This document shows, piece after piece, positions 1-13,610 of a stretch of 64,000 bases of DNA (position 1 is the first letter of the stretch; each line of letters starts with the position of its first letter). The stretch is from Flammulina velutipes (Eukaryota; Basidiomycota; Agaricomycetes; Agaricales; Physalacriaceae): contig CM022368.1 in assembly GCA_011800155.1 (NCBI GenBank), positions 1,674,001 through 1,738,000 of the forward strand, written 5' to 3'. The notes below the pieces were generated by a model. It searched no databases and was not told the DNA's origin. It saw only the letters and a program-made list of their open reading frames with translations. The position numbers and the translations under genes were made by a program.

Positions 1-1046
1 ACGTTGTGCCCGTAATTGTTCTGAGCATCAGTTTGTGTGGTGGACGAGTGTGAAATGAGAGTTGGTGTGGATGCTGATGCGGGTGTCGGTGGGGAGGCGA
101 TGGTATGCTTTTGGTAGCTTGGATGGAGTAGTAAGAGAGCAGCGGGGAGGTCGACTTGTAAAACTGCTGCAAGCGGCGCGCAAATATTTCCTACGGTCAT
201 TTTCAGTCTTGGACGTCGGACGAGGAGCTGGTCAAAGCGTACGGGATTATCGTCAGGTCTTTTCGTTAGTGGTTCGCCTGTCTGGTCGTCTAGGCCGTCG
301 ACCTTTGGTCTGTTGTAGGACATGTTGTAGACACGACCTGACGGGAGGTGGACGTAGCGATCCGAGATCCGGCTGAGTATGACTTGGTCCGGGACGTCTA
401 TGTTTACAATTAGGCTTAGTGGAATGCCTTGTTTCCTGTCAAACGTTGAGCGACTGGTTGGATGGCGGGGGATAATGGGACCTTAGGTGGTGATCAAGCA
501 GCTCTCCCTGGACGAGGGTGCGGGGGAATCCATCCAATATCCAGTGCTGAATGGGTGTGATGAGCATAGGACATAGACGAGGGTAGAATGATACACACTC
601 TGTTGTGCAGGAGGTCGAGTTTACTGGTGATGATCTTGAGCATAACGTCGTCTGGAACCAGGCCACCTTGCGCTACAATGTCCTGCGCCTGCCTTCCGAC
701 TTGTGTCCTAGTGTACTAGTTAGTGTTTTGCATAGTGCATAGTAATGGCTGCGCACCCTTCCAGGATATGCTGCCTCAGGAGATCCCCAGCCGACAGCGA
801 GAGAATGTCGTATTTTTTGACGAGACGCGCAGACAGCGTACCCTTGCCAGCGCCGGGCTTTCCAAACATGATGAGGCGCAGCGTCCGTCCATGGCCACTG
901 ACATTCCTCGAGTGTTCCAACGAGTCTTGCGCAGCGCCCCGCAGGCTGTTGAGGAAGAACGGAACAGCCCTGAGCGCCGCCGCCGACGTTGCAAACGACC
1001 TTGAGCTCGTCGGTGCACGATGACGGCCAACGCGGAGGACTTGCAT
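1..1046 (-). CDS. Mitochondrial adenylate kinase (GTP:AMP phosphotransferase type), 3' end outside window
   Basis: Transfers phosphate between nucleotides (AK3/Adk2 branch), probably in the mitochondrial matrix. The start at 1046 gives an Arg/Ser/Ala-rich leader (SRSFATSAAALRA) typical of a mitochondrial presequence. Then come the P-loop GKPGAGKGT and the AMP-binding SLSAGDLLR. After splicing, the frame reads HWILDGFPRTL, PLSLIVNIDVPD and the LID segment SDRYVHLPSGRVYN. Exons read by eye: 1046-757, 707-599, 546-482, 435-243 and 190 to the edge, with introns of 46-52 nt that each restore the family frame. The last part (FARRLQQFYKSTSPLL) is clear; the tail left of about position 100 is His/Pro-rich and less like the family, so an unseen splice may exist there. 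The gene continues past base 1. Identity is very secure; matrix location is inferred. Confidence 0.93.
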
Positions 1047-1168
1047 GTATGTGCGAGAAGAAAGACGGACAGGCGTAAGTATTTAGAGCAGTGCCATATA
1101 TGTATACGGTGGGAATTTCAAACTTTGGGGACAGGGCCCACCCGTGAGTAATCACTTGATCTAGACCC

Positions 1169-2338
1169 CTATTGGTTCTCTAATGTCACGCTCGCAGTGC
1201 GGCCCTCCGAATGCCACCCAATTAGCTCTCGCATTCGCCTCACTCCAACGACGCCCTGTACCTCTTCGTTGTCCAGCGCAACACACACTGCCTCCCCAAC
1301 ATGATCTACGTGAATAGGCGGCAGTGTCAATGCATTGGGCACGCTTTCCAGCCCTAGCCGGCGCAGAACATCTGACGGCGTAGGAATAGATTTGGGTATC
1401 TTTGCGTGCATCTGCGCTGAGAAATCAAGCAGTGCCGCAAGAGGCGTCGTCAGCGGCCGATAATGCGCGTGATAAACCAGACCTATCACGTTCAATACGG
1501 TGTTAGTGAATGAGTTCATAGCCAACGTACTTGGTCTGATGTAAACACCACGGAAGCCAGGCTGACGCGCCGAGATGAGGGTTTCGATACCAGCTTCGGC
1601 CTCGCGTTTGCTCTCGATATAGCGAGCTGGCACTACAGGTCGGAAGATATCCTCCGCAGAGATGTATACGAACGGTCTAGATGCGGAAGACCCCGCCGAC
1701 GAAGATGACCCCAGGAAAGCCTCACAGACGCGTAAAGCTAGATTGCGCGTCAAATCTTTGAAATCCGGATGGGTCAATAACTAACCAGCATCTCTGTTCA
1801 GCCTGTTGTACGCGCTATCACCAGAGGATGTAGACCTCCCTAGTGGATTTGAACCTCCACCCAAGAAAGCCGTGGCCAACCCAAGGACGTTCCCTTCTTT
1901 GACCGCCTGCTTATACGCGCCGTCCTCCAGTAGAGTACCGAGTGTGTGCACGACACCGTCTGCGGTTTTCAAAACGCTCTCAAAGGACTCTGGGTTTAGT
2001 GCGTCGCCTTTCAGCCATTTAACCTAGACGCAAGTAAAATGAGCTTAGTCTGGGGACGACGGATTCATACGCACTTGACTAGTCCAAGCCGGACTGTGTC
2101 CTTTTGGGGTGGTATACGGACGACCCGAGAAGCTGCATTCATCTCAGTACCTGTTGAATGAAAAGTCTAATGGACAGACCTGACAGAGGTGACCTGCATC
2201 CCTCTCGAAAGAGCGGCACGACACACCGCAGAACCTAGCAGATATTCAGCCACGCTGACACGTATAACAAACATTGGAAACGTTACCTATGAATCCATTT
2301 CCTCCTACCACCACTATGCTTTTCGCTAAAGCAGCCAT
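1169..2338 (-). CDS. coq11: Coq11-like NAD(P)-binding Rossmann protein (mitochondrial, YLR290C family)
   Basis: Atypical short-chain dehydrogenase fold associated in yeast with the coenzyme Q synthesis complex. The start at 2338 is preceded by an in-frame stop and gives the dinucleotide-binding beta-alpha-beta motif IVVVGGNGFIG within the first 18 residues. Later exons carry SGRPYTTPKGHSPAWTSQV, VVHTLGTLLEDG, NRDAALRVCEAF and VYISAEDIFRP, all in the order seen in this family. The intron at 1785-1738 (48 nt) joins NRDA to ALRV and removes an apparent frame break. The final exon is 1737-1169. There is no clear cleavable presequence in this model; the Rossmann motif sits at the very N-terminus. 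Its left neighbour, the adenylate kinase, is on the same strand, with its start codon 122 bp past this stop. Family assignment is strong; a direct role in ubiquinone synthesis is inferred from yeast. Confidence 0.88.
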
Positions 2339-2607
2339 TTACGACGCGACGCGAACGTTCAAATCAAGGAATGGTTTGATGCCGACGTCATCTAGAATCG
2401 GTCGGCACCTTCCGGGATGCGCCACCTTTTCACATCTGCTCACTGCTGCGTATCCGAAAAAGCAAGGCCTGTGATACATGGAAATTTTATTATAATTTTG
2501 AAGTTATATCTCGATGGCATCGCCATCAAGAACACTAGGACTGACTGAGTCCATTTTATAGATTTAAAAACAGGCAGAAAAATAATGATGTCTGAGGAAC
2601 TTTACAC

Positions 2608-4021
2608 TTATCGACCACAACAAGGGCAGGCCTTCACGACAAATGGATGCGCTCCGAGTGTCGCAGGAGTCTCCCTCTCCGTATGCTCAAACCGGAGGCA
2701 AGCACGAATAAAATCAGCCGCCAAACGGATCTCCTCGTCCGGTATGCCCATCTTACAGTTCGAGATCACGTCCTCTAACGTGGTTATACTCAATTCTGGA
2801 GCGCGCAAAAGATTCCCTGGAACAATAACTTAGTTAGCTGTGGAGAATTCTTGAAATAAAAGTTTCACACACCCAGATCGTCGAAGAATTCATCACGTCT
2901 GCTTGCGCGCTTGAGTATCGACTCTGGGATTTTTTTGCCGGTCATCTGCATCATTTGTGCCAAAAGGTCAGCTTCGGCAGTCCATGTCTCCTTCGCTTCC
3001 GGATAGAAAAGCGGTTTTCCGACCAGGAGCTCGAAAGCCTACATAGGGGCGTAGGTGAACGAATTATTCTTACACATAGGAAGTGTAATGGACAAACCAT
3101 GCAACCGACAGCCCATACATCGATCCCCACGTCGAAGTCGGATTGCAGTATCGTCTCTGGCGCTCGCAAGGCTAAATCACCGCTGCCAGAGTAACGTATG
3201 GTGGGTTGTTCACCTACTATCACAGCTAATAGGCGTGTAAGTTATAGTAAAATGATTGGGACGATAGTAAACACCTTGGCCGAAGTTAACAAGGCAAAGA
3301 GTCATCAGCTCCATGTCATACACGTTCGTTTCCCAGGTGAACTCAGACGAAAAAGGCTGAACTCTGGGAGAAAGATAGCTTTCCCCGTTGGCGAGCTCAT
3401 ATTCACCTTCATATTCGATAGGGTGCTCCTTCAGATGACTTGCCATTGTTCCGTCACCAGATACATTCCAATCTTTTATGAGTAGATTTTCGAGCGTGAT
3501 CTGCGTGTGGACTATGCGTAACTCTCGTAGTTTGCTCAGAGCATCGAGGACCATGGTGAGTACGCTCTGTATGATATGAATGGGTAGAGCCCTACGCGGA
3601 GCAGAGAGCCGTATCTCAGAGATGGAATTAGCGAAGAGATCGGTGACGAGACAAAGATGGGGTCCCCCTGGACCTTGCTCAATGAAGTGATCGAGAAGAC
3701 GTGGAACATGCGATGATGGAAAGCCCTTCGCATCAGCAATACGCTCAAGGGCCTGAAGTTCAATTCTCTGCCCAGAAAAGTGGTGGCATGTGGCGTCTAC
3801 AGTGAGGATCTTTACGGCGACGAACCGATAGGATGGTCTGGAGGTATTAGCGCTGTCCGAAGAATTTTAACGTGCGCTTACTCCTCATAGGGATCAGAAA
3901 CTAGCCAGATGGTCGACGACACACCAGCTTGTAGCTTTCGAAAAACTGTGTATCTTCCATCCTTGAGGGTGGAATTCATCCGCGCTGGGAAAGAATTCAC
4001 GTCATGAAGTTTGGAAGACAT
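2608..4021 (-). CDS. SRPK-like protein kinase fold, catalytically degenerate (pseudokinase)
   Basis: Start 4021 (MSSKLHDVNSF). Kinase subdomains follow in order after splicing: a glycine-poor P-loop (KLQAGVSSTIWLV), the beta-3 lysine in YRFVAVKIL, a catalytic loop reading RIVHTQITLENLL, an activation segment LVNFGQA, then LALRAPETILQSDFDVGIDVWAVGCM and a C-lobe ending near AHPFVVKACPCCGR at 2608. The layout matches the SRPK-like kinases common in basidiomycetes, in which the loop is usually HTDIxxxN. Here the catalytic Asp is Gln and the loop Lys is Thr, and the Asp of DFG is Asn. The lysine that binds ATP and the loop Asn are kept. The fold is therefore intact but catalysis is doubtful. All introns keep frame and I see no stop, so it looks like a maintained pseudokinase rather than a dead gene. 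Function unknown. Confidence 0.8.
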
Positions 4022-4999
4022 TACAGGACGGTAAGACGATACAGGTGGGTCAACAACGTACGGAGACAGAAAGATTAGTCAGGATGTCACAGTCACCGTG
4101 GCGCGATCTCGATCTTGCACTTGCAGCGCTCGAGGAATGTCAGCTGGCCAAGATAAATAGTGTACATCGAGGTTCCAGTGACAATTTGTGAGAGCCAGAT
4201 CTTGAAGCTTGAAGATCAAGTGTTGATGGAGCCCACCGTGTATCACCCGGAAGAGGGTTGATGGCTGGAAGAGGATGAGGCCGAAACATGTATACCCTGG
4301 CAATGTTTGAGGACACATATACGGTGCATGAGATCTTCAGAATATGATCTTCTTGCAAGAGAAGATACCGTGGGAACTCTAGACGACCATGATAAAAAAT
4401 CCTCACTTCATCTGACTTCAACGCCAGTGCTGCCAAGTCTGGGAGAAGACAATGTAATGAAACCTACCGAAATGAAGTTCTCTAAATTCGAGGCCATGAG
4501 GATTAGAAAAAATCAAAGTAATACGAAGTGTGGCGCAACTCGGCTACTCCTGACCGCACAAAGTTCCATCTCATTGTGACTCTGATCAATTGAAATCTGA
4601 AACGAGGGCACTAGGCCATCGCAAAAAATGCATTACGGCACTGTACAAGGTAACGATTTCTAGGTACACCAAAGGTACCATGATGGGCGCCCGTCCTCAC
4701 ACGCACCAAGAGTAACAGGATGGTAAACATTTTTGTCCATGAGATGATAAGAGCATAAACCCAAAACAAACAAAACCAGGATTGAAAAGCTTTCGGGGAG
4801 GGTTGGATGAAGGTTGTAAATGTATGAACATGCGATGTCCGTGGAGAGTAAAGATCTGATGCCGACCACCAGGAGAAAAGGAGCATCGCAACGCTAGGTT
4901 GGGTGTCGTATCGCTCATAATGCGTAAACACATTACGGTCGGTCGTCAGAGAAAAGAGTCAACCCATGACTAGCCCCAAAAGGGAGAGGAGGTCATCGT
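4022..4999. other. Unassigned interval with possible small exons
   Basis: About 1 kb between two minus-strand genes. It includes the 5' flank of the pseudokinase and the 3' flank of the beta-barrel protein. Minus-strand open stretches lie at 4140-4436 and 4611-4931 (the latter aromatic-rich, with a hydrophobic run around WFCLFWVYALIISW). Neither has a recognisable domain, a good start codon context and splice-linked continuation, so I do not call a gene. A short membrane-protein gene on the minus strand remains possible. Confidence 0.3.
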
Positions 5000-6125
5000 T
5001 TAGTTGATGAACCAGCGGACTGAAGACTGTTAGTTGGAATGATCATGAAAAGGCACGAATCAACGTACTAGGGAAGATACCATCAGACTCTGCGGCGAGC
5101 GAGGTGAAAAGTCCGTGAGAGAGATCAATGCCATCGCCCTCGCAGGTTGGGCACGAGTCGGCAATGAGAGCCTGAGTTTGCTGACCGTTGTTGGTGTTGA
5201 TCAGAGTAACAGTCTTGCCACAGTTCGCGGACTTGCTGTTGGCGTCACCCCAGACGGAAGGGGCTGAAGAAAATGAGCTGTGTGATAGGCATCGCGATGA
5301 ATGTTACTCACGGATAGCCACAATGGCATCGCTGTCACCGTGGATGTCACCGCAGGCGCCACGAACACCATTCTGGAAGTAGTACGTAGCTCTAAAGCGA
5401 AGGTCAGAACACGTTACGAAATTATTGCTCAAAAGGCTACGTACATGCCAGTCAATCCACCCTCAGTCGGGACAGAGCCAGAGTCGGCAGCAGTGGTCTC
5501 TGCGGCGGGAGCCTCCTCAGTAGACGTAGCCACAGGCACTTCGACGACAGGCGCCTCAGAAGTTGCGGGGGTTTCGGTGGTTTCAGGAACGTAGCTGGCA
5601 ACGGGCTCCGCAGCATAGGTAGTTGCGGGTTCTGCAGCGTATGTGGTGGCAGGCTCAGCAGCGTAAGTGACTTCCGGGACGTAGGCCTCAACGGACGCGG
5701 ACGCGGCGGTGTCTTCGTACTCGTAGTCCTCGTCAGAGCATTCCTCGTCGTCAACATCCTCCTCTGTGGAGACAGAGGTCAATGACTGGGCCTGAGTTGT
5801 CGCAGCTGCGGTGCAGGAAGCATCGGTATCAGCGTTCTCGCTGTCAGCTGCCTGTTGAGACGTCAAGAAGAGTTTGATTATCACTACGTGATGAACTTAC
5901 GAGGCGGGGGTGGCAGCACTGGTCAAAGAACGCAGTTCCGCGGGATTCGTAGCATCCGTAGGAATCAAACCTGTCGTGGTAGGCAGAGTATGACTCGAGG
6001 AAGCCTTGGGCGTATGTTGCTGGTGCTGAGCTGGCCTCGTCAAGGTCCAGGTCGCGACGATGGGGAAGAACGAGTGAGTTGGCGGATGCAGCGAGGAGCG
6101 CAACGGAGAAGAGTGCAGAGAGCAT
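5000..6125 (-). CDS. Secreted RlpA-like double-psi beta-barrel (DPBB/expansin-like) protein
   Basis: Likely extracellular. The start at 6125 gives a signal peptide (MLSALFSVALLAASANS) followed by a dibasic HRR. The middle is low complexity: an acidic run (EEDVDDEECSDEDYEYED) and a Ser/Thr/Pro/Ala linker in which the unit TYAAEPAT occurs nearly three times. The C-terminal domain begins ATYYFQNGVRGACGDIHGD and contains SANCGKTVTLIN, LIADSCPTCEGDGIDLS and a final PIRWFIN, the DPBB pattern with its conserved cysteines. The last exon is tiny, reached by a 49-nt intron. These proteins occur in cell walls and in small cysteine-rich inhibitors; no catalytic activity is implied. A 5'-UTR intron is likely at 6189-6236 and a TATA box lies at 6300-6307. 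Family confident; exact role unknown. Confidence 0.86.
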
Positions 6126-6188
6126 TGCGAATTAGTAAGGAGTGAGTGAGTTGAGAGAGTGTTGTTAACGACGAAGGTCGTAGAGGAG

Positions 6189-6236
6189 CTGCAAGTTGGT
6201 AAGAGCGAGTTGAACAAAAGCGAGTAAAAGACTTAC
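6189..6236 (-). other. Probable 5'-UTR intron of the DPBB gene
   Basis: On the minus strand this 48-nt stretch begins GTAAGT and ends TTGCAG, 63 bp upstream of the start codon at 6125. Donor, length and acceptor all match the coding introns in this window. Confidence 0.6.
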
Positions 6237-6299
6237 GGGATGGAAGAAAAAAACAGAAAGTGTAGGAACACAAGGAAACTTTTCAACCAACCACCCTGT

Positions 6300-6307
6300 T
6301 TTATATA
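6300..6307 (-). promoter_or_regulatory. TATA box of the DPBB gene
   Basis: TATATAAA on the minus strand, about 175 bp before the start codon at 6125. The distance fits a leader that contains the predicted 48-nt UTR intron. The rest of 6126-6762 is the divergent promoter region shared with the SCAMP gene. Confidence 0.55.
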
Positions 6308-6762
6308 GTGGGGCTGGTAACTGATTACATCATTCGGTCAATCGCATGCGATCGCTTTAGATCTTCCCAGGGCCAACAGCCGCCAGGGCGCACAGCCTGT
6401 TGAGGGAATAGGCGCACAGTCGGCAGAACGTTGCGGTAAAGGGGGGCGGGAACAGCAAAGTTGAAAACTTGTCGACGTCGTCGAGCATCGTCTCGGAAAG
6501 TACAATGCAGCAGAAAATTCCGCCCATAGCATGACACATGGTGACGAATTTATGGAGACATGCATCTAGGCCGATATTGGTCCGTAGAACGGGGTCCATT
6601 CACCGTGGCGCAAATTTTAAAAGTCGGCGATGGATAGATCGCATCGGGATTCGTTGGAATATAGAACGGCCCGCGTTGCCAACAACTGCAGTGCAACAGT
6701 ATTTGGTATCCCCACCGAGACCAAACAAGCGCTTTACCACCTTACCACCAACCACGACAGTC

Positions 6763-8045
6763 ATGAGTAGGTCCATGTATTCCATTCCAATTTCCACCGG
6801 CTGAGCGTCGCACAACTAGATTACAACGGCAACGAGAACCCTTTTGCTTCTACCCATTCGCTGGACACGAATCCTTTCGACGACCCAAATCCGCAGTATA
6901 ACAACAGTAACGACACCCGCCTCGAACAGATACGCCAACGCGAACTCGACCTAGAGCGTCGCGAACAGGAATTAAACAAAAAGGCGGAGACTATAAGGCA
7001 TATTGGCAAAAAGAACTGGCCACCTTGTGAGTCGCGCCCCGTTACCTTCCCGACGCCTGCATCGACGCCGACTTGTAGTCTTCCCTTTGATTTTCCACGA
7101 CATTTCCGAAGAGATTCCTGAAGCGTCAAGGCCGCTCATGACTCGGCTGTATCAATTATGGCTCGTACTACTGGGGACCCTACTTCTCAACATGATTGCA
7201 TGCATCTTCATTCTTGTTGCCGGTTCGCGCGATGGTGGTCGGGATGTTGGTGCTAGCATAGGGTACGTCTCGGTCCAACCTCCAAATTATGTCCTGCTTA
7301 TCTTGTCTCAAGTTACGTATTTACCATCTCCGCCCTCTCCTTCTTGTTGTGGTACCGGTGCGTGCTGAGACTGCGTAAGACCGCCAAGAGCCTGACACGT
7401 TTGCAGCCCTATATATAACGGATACATGAAGGTGAGCCGCCTCCAACCTCGCACTTTATGCGTAGCTCACGACGGCATATAGGAGCAAGCTCTGTACTAC
7501 TGTCAGTATTCTTCTTCCGACTCTACATCCGTCTCTGACGCGTTTCTACTTAGATCTGTACTTTTTCTTTGGTGGCTTCCACCTACTGTTTAGTGTGTAC
7601 ATGTACGTGTGTAAGACGTGTGTTGTGCTCTTCAGCTTACAATTTTTGTCAGGATAATTGGAGTGCCTAGGTAAATACTGTGTACTTTCGCCGGAGATGT
7701 CTGCTGAACGTACCAAGCACCGGATCTGCGGGCCTTATTCAGACCGTACAGATGTTTGTCGGTCACCACTGGGCTGCTGCTGTTCTCGCCCTTGTCGCTT
7801 CGATAGGATGGATTGTTCAAGGACTGGGCCATGCGTTTTACTACCGCCAGGTTCGTGGCGCTGTTTGTCGCAGCATTTGTTTCTTACCTGTGCCCAGATT
7901 TACAACCATCACAACGCTGCAGGACACACGATGGAAAAGGTATGTTCATCTGGATACGGCGTCTCCTTTGTCTGATTCAGATCCTGTGTAGGCCAAGACA
8001 GAGTTGGCATCTCACGGTGCGAAAGCGTACTTTACGCGAGGTTGA
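6763..8045 (+). CDS. Secretory carrier-associated membrane protein (SCAMP)
   Basis: Tetraspan protein of Golgi/endosome recycling vesicles. After splicing the N-terminus reads MNYNGNENPF, with a second NPF at TNPFDDPN; such NPF motifs bind EH-domain endocytic proteins. A charged coiled coil follows (QIRQRELDLERREQELNKK), then the family's entry motif NWPPF, the cytosolic IFHDISEEIPEASRPLM and hydrophobic segments around LYQLWLVLLGTLLLNMIACIF, the FFGGFHLLFSVYMIIGVPSTG region and HHWAAAVLALVASIGWIVQG. The end is AKTELASHGAKAYFTRG. The first exon is only 4 nt (6763-6766), spliced by a 53-nt intron (6767-6819, donor GTAGGT) to the rest. This is the only splice I found that keeps the NPF frame and supplies an ATG. 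Confidence 0.87.
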
Positions 8046-8471
8046 GGGGCGTTGTTGTGTCTTTATGCTAGTTAAATTTATTCTTTGTGCTACAAGAACA
8101 ATAAGCCGTTTGCATGGACATTTGAAGTGTTGAATGGATGAATGAGCTGAGTTTGAAAGCGGTGATGGGAAGATTCCATAAATGGATGAGTGGATTGTCG
8201 GTTTTCTTCATCCACCATCATCTAAAGGTGAGCCTCATCTGCCTCGTTGACGTCCTTGTACTGGACGCTGAGCGTATTTTGCAGCCAAAAAGCCGATAAA
8301 AAATCAAAAAAACCTTTTTATCAACAAGCGGTTGTCTTGTTACTCCCTGTGTGCGCCTTTTTTTTCTTCTTGTCGATGCGCGGTTGAAGCTGACAGCGCA
8401 GCGCAGTCGCAGAAAAGTTCATAAAGCAGTAACGACCCCCACAAATAACCCTCCAAAAAAACCAGTTCGAA
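8046..8471 (+). promoter_or_regulatory. Intergenic region and probable 5' leader of pab1 with oligo(A) tracts
   Basis: Holds the SCAMP 3' flank and the pab1 promoter/leader. Two A-rich clusters lie before the pab1 start: 8285-8312 (three A-runs of 5-7) and 8455-8461 (7 A, 10 bases before the ATG). Oligo(A) in PABP leaders is a known autoregulatory site in animals; here it is only suggestive, because the transcription start is not known. Confidence 0.45.
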
Positions 8472-10703
<2,232 letters not shown>

Positions 10704-11146
10704 AGTGCATGTGGCTTTGCCGTATTTTGGGATCTTCATTCGTGAAGGTCCCGTCCGTTCGTTTAACCTATCAGCATTATGTCCGTGTTAGCGTGTTTTG
10801 TCCTGACCTGTTGCTCGCCTCGTCGTTCTACTTACCGTCTGTGAGGTGTGTCATGTTACTTGTCTATGTAGCTTAATGGAACAGAGATGAATAGCTGCTG
10901 CTTTGAAGTAATATTGCGTGAATTCAGGTTGTCAATGCTTCTGCCATCCTGTTGTGGCGTCCATAGTTTTATTGCTCAACCAGGTTAGGCACTGTGAATA
11001 TCCAAGTAGCTTTGCTGTGTAGCCTCTTGCGTGGATAATGGTCTACACGACAGACTCAGTATACGCGTGAAAGGCTATACCAACGAAAGTTTGGGACTAG
11101 TGTAGAATAATTGTTACAATAAGAGTCAATGCAGTCGGAACTAGAG
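10704..11146. other. Intergenic 3' flanks of convergent pab1 and P450 genes
   Basis: 443 bp between two stop codons on opposite strands. I see no open frame, repeat or structured RNA beyond AT-rich 3'-UTR-like sequence. Confidence 0.5.
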
Positions 11147-13610
11147 TCAGTTGCCCTCCGTAGCCGCCAGATCTTCTTGCATTGTGACCCAAAGGCCACC
11201 CTGTCATACATCTTAGTTCAAAGAACACGCGACGGAGAGCAGAACAAAACTAACCTTCACATACATCGTGAGATGCATCGCAAGCACTACGGTATCCATC
11301 GATTTCGTTGAGCCAGGGATGACTTCCTCAGCAGCCCATTCCGGTGGCGGACGTTGTTGCAGCTCATCCGCGATGCTCACCGAAGAGAAACTCTGCATCA
11401 GTCGCACGAGGAAGTATGACGCTTCGTTGTATGCGAACTACGAGGTACTTGGTAAAATAGAAGGACGAAGGGCTGCAAGGCGTACCTGTTGCCCGAGACA
11501 GATGCGAGGTCCTGCATTGAAGGGGACGAATATAAATGGATTCTTGACGATGTATTTCACACGCTCGTCGATGAACCGATTCGGGTCGAATTGCATTACT
11601 AGACACCGAATCGTCACTGTGCACGACAAGGGAGATTAAGAGGAGAGGCTGACCTGTCGGGCCCCACAAGTCCTCGCGGCGGTGCATCCAGAAGATCCCA
11701 TACCTAACCCTTCAAGTACGACAGTGAGTAAATACTGTTTTACGAACCAACGGTAAGCAATAGCTTACTTGGTGTCTGGGGGAATATAGTACAGTTTCCC
11801 ATCCTGGCGAGGAAAGGTGGTAGACCCGATAGACGACCTGGCATCGAATGGCCTTTGATCTCGCAAGTCAGGCGTGAGATAGGTCATATAATGAGGCGTT
11901 GCTTACACAGGCGGATACATGCGAAGCGTTTCTTGATAATGGCATTTATTCTTGAATCGATCTTATGGAATCATTAGACGCACCATTGAGTACCGCTCTC
12001 AAGTACTTCATAGACCGGAGATCGTCGTACGTTGGTGTTCTTTGACCAACTGTGTTCAAGATCTCTTCTCTGAGCTGATGCATGATGTCTGGGTGCTCCG
12101 TAAGGGCATATATGGCGAAAGTCAGCAACGATGCTGTCTGTAAGTTGCGTCAGGGACGTCAAATCACGCTGTGTGGCGTAGCTCACAGTATCCCTTCCTG
12201 CGACCAAAATGTTGATGAGCTCGTCTTGTATCGCACGCGTGTCTGTTTCAATTATCTGAGTGTTTTCTAACACCTTGTTCTGGCGCCTCTCACCATCAGT
12301 TGCTACCACCAAGTTGGTGAGCAGATTCCCTGATTCCTCTTCCTTGTGATCAAGATATCCAGCCGTCTTCTTCGACAGGGCATTTCTCATGAGTGGTTTG
12401 ACGTACTCTTCAATCACTTGCCGATGCGGCGAAATCTCGTCCTTCCAAAACTCCCGGAGTGGCCAGAGCTCACCATACCTCGCCCTTTTGGCAGTGCCGA
12501 TCTGGCCTTGCATGAATGCGTTGACGAACACGTTGGAAGGGTGATTGTCGTAAATGACCCCATTCGGAACACCGGATGACTGTGGGTACGGTGTGCCGGC
12601 CTCAAGAGACTTGACGTCTTTGCCAAAGAGAAACTCGCTTGCGGAGTCGAGCGTGAAGCGAGACACAACGTCCTAGGAAGTGTTATGACATGAGATAACG
12701 AGCGACTTGTGATACACACTTGGAAATCAACGGGATACCCTTCCTTGAGGCGTTCTTTGATCAAGAGGATCGCCTTCCAGGCGTGTCTCTCGAAATTCTC
12801 AAAGTCACTGACCCGATCTTTGGTAAAGAATGGTCGCGTCATGTTGCGATGGAATCTGTGCATGTGCTCAGTTCAAGCGCCCATGCCTTCCGGACGTTTT
12901 GGCTTACTTCCATGTATCACCTGGTATTATGGTTCAGAATAGTGTTTAATATGTGGGAGCACGGGCTCATACCATCGGCATTGAAGATCCCTGTACCGAG
13001 AAGATCTGACATGCTTTCATACGACGTGGGACCTTTGTGAAAGTCGTTGAACTTTGTTGAAAGAATGGCCTGTAACGAGGTTGTTCAATACGGTAAATCA
13101 GGCAATAAGAAGGTCTGATTACTTTGACATCTTCCGGCTCTATCGTGAAGATCTGTATTGAAAGTGTTAGTATAGCTCCTAGGCAATCGATGGTAAGCAC
13201 CTCACCCTTTTCTCGCCATACGTATCGAAACTGAAAGCAGAGCCATATGTTTGAGACCATTTCCAGAAGACCTCGCCAGGATAGCCAACCAAGAATGTAT
13301 GGAGACATTGACGAAGGATCTCGCCACTCGGGAGGTCAACCGAAGGAAGCTCTTCTGCTCCCTTCAAGATCCTATCGCGCTGCCTTGCACGCGACGACAG
13401 CGCTCGTTTGACCACGAGGCAAAGAGGATGAATAACTATAACAGCTGTGGTGTATACCCAGTTAGGGATCTGAACATCCCAAAACTTGGAGTATCCCTTC
13501 AGAAGAGAGCATACAAGAGTAGATTGAAGAAGGAAGAATGGCAGGACCTTAACGAGTAGAAATGCAGGCCCAGGTGGGAGGAAGCGGCGGGCAAGATTGA
13601 ACTGAGACAT
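11147..13610 (-). CDS. Cytochrome P450 monooxygenase, CYP63/CYP52-like
   Basis: Membrane-anchored haem monooxygenase. Starting at 13610, the N-terminus has a PPGP hinge and hydrophobic segments. Conserved P450 elements appear in order over many exons: the helix-I motif [18 protein letters not shown], the K-helix [14 protein letters not shown], and the haem loop [15 protein letters not shown] with its cysteine ligand. The I-helix AGRDTTA and the [12 protein letters not shown] loop resemble the CYP63/CYP5037-type P450s of white-rot fungi and the alkane-hydroxylating CYP52 clan. A last short exon ([17 protein letters not shown]) after a roughly 50-nt intron ends at 11147. Substrate cannot be read from sequence; fatty acids, alkanes or aromatic compounds are typical for the clan. 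No neighbouring biosynthetic genes, so probably a stand-alone detoxification or lipid enzyme. Confidence 0.88.

Noticed and set aside
1738..1785. Apparent stop between two coq11 open frames
   Set aside because: A 48-nt intron restores NRDA-ALRVCEAF in frame, matching the family.
4611..4931. 106-codon minus-strand frame with a hydrophobic stretch, possible small membrane protein
   Set aside because: Its first codon is GTG rather than ATG, no homologous motif is visible, and it does not link by splicing to neighbours.
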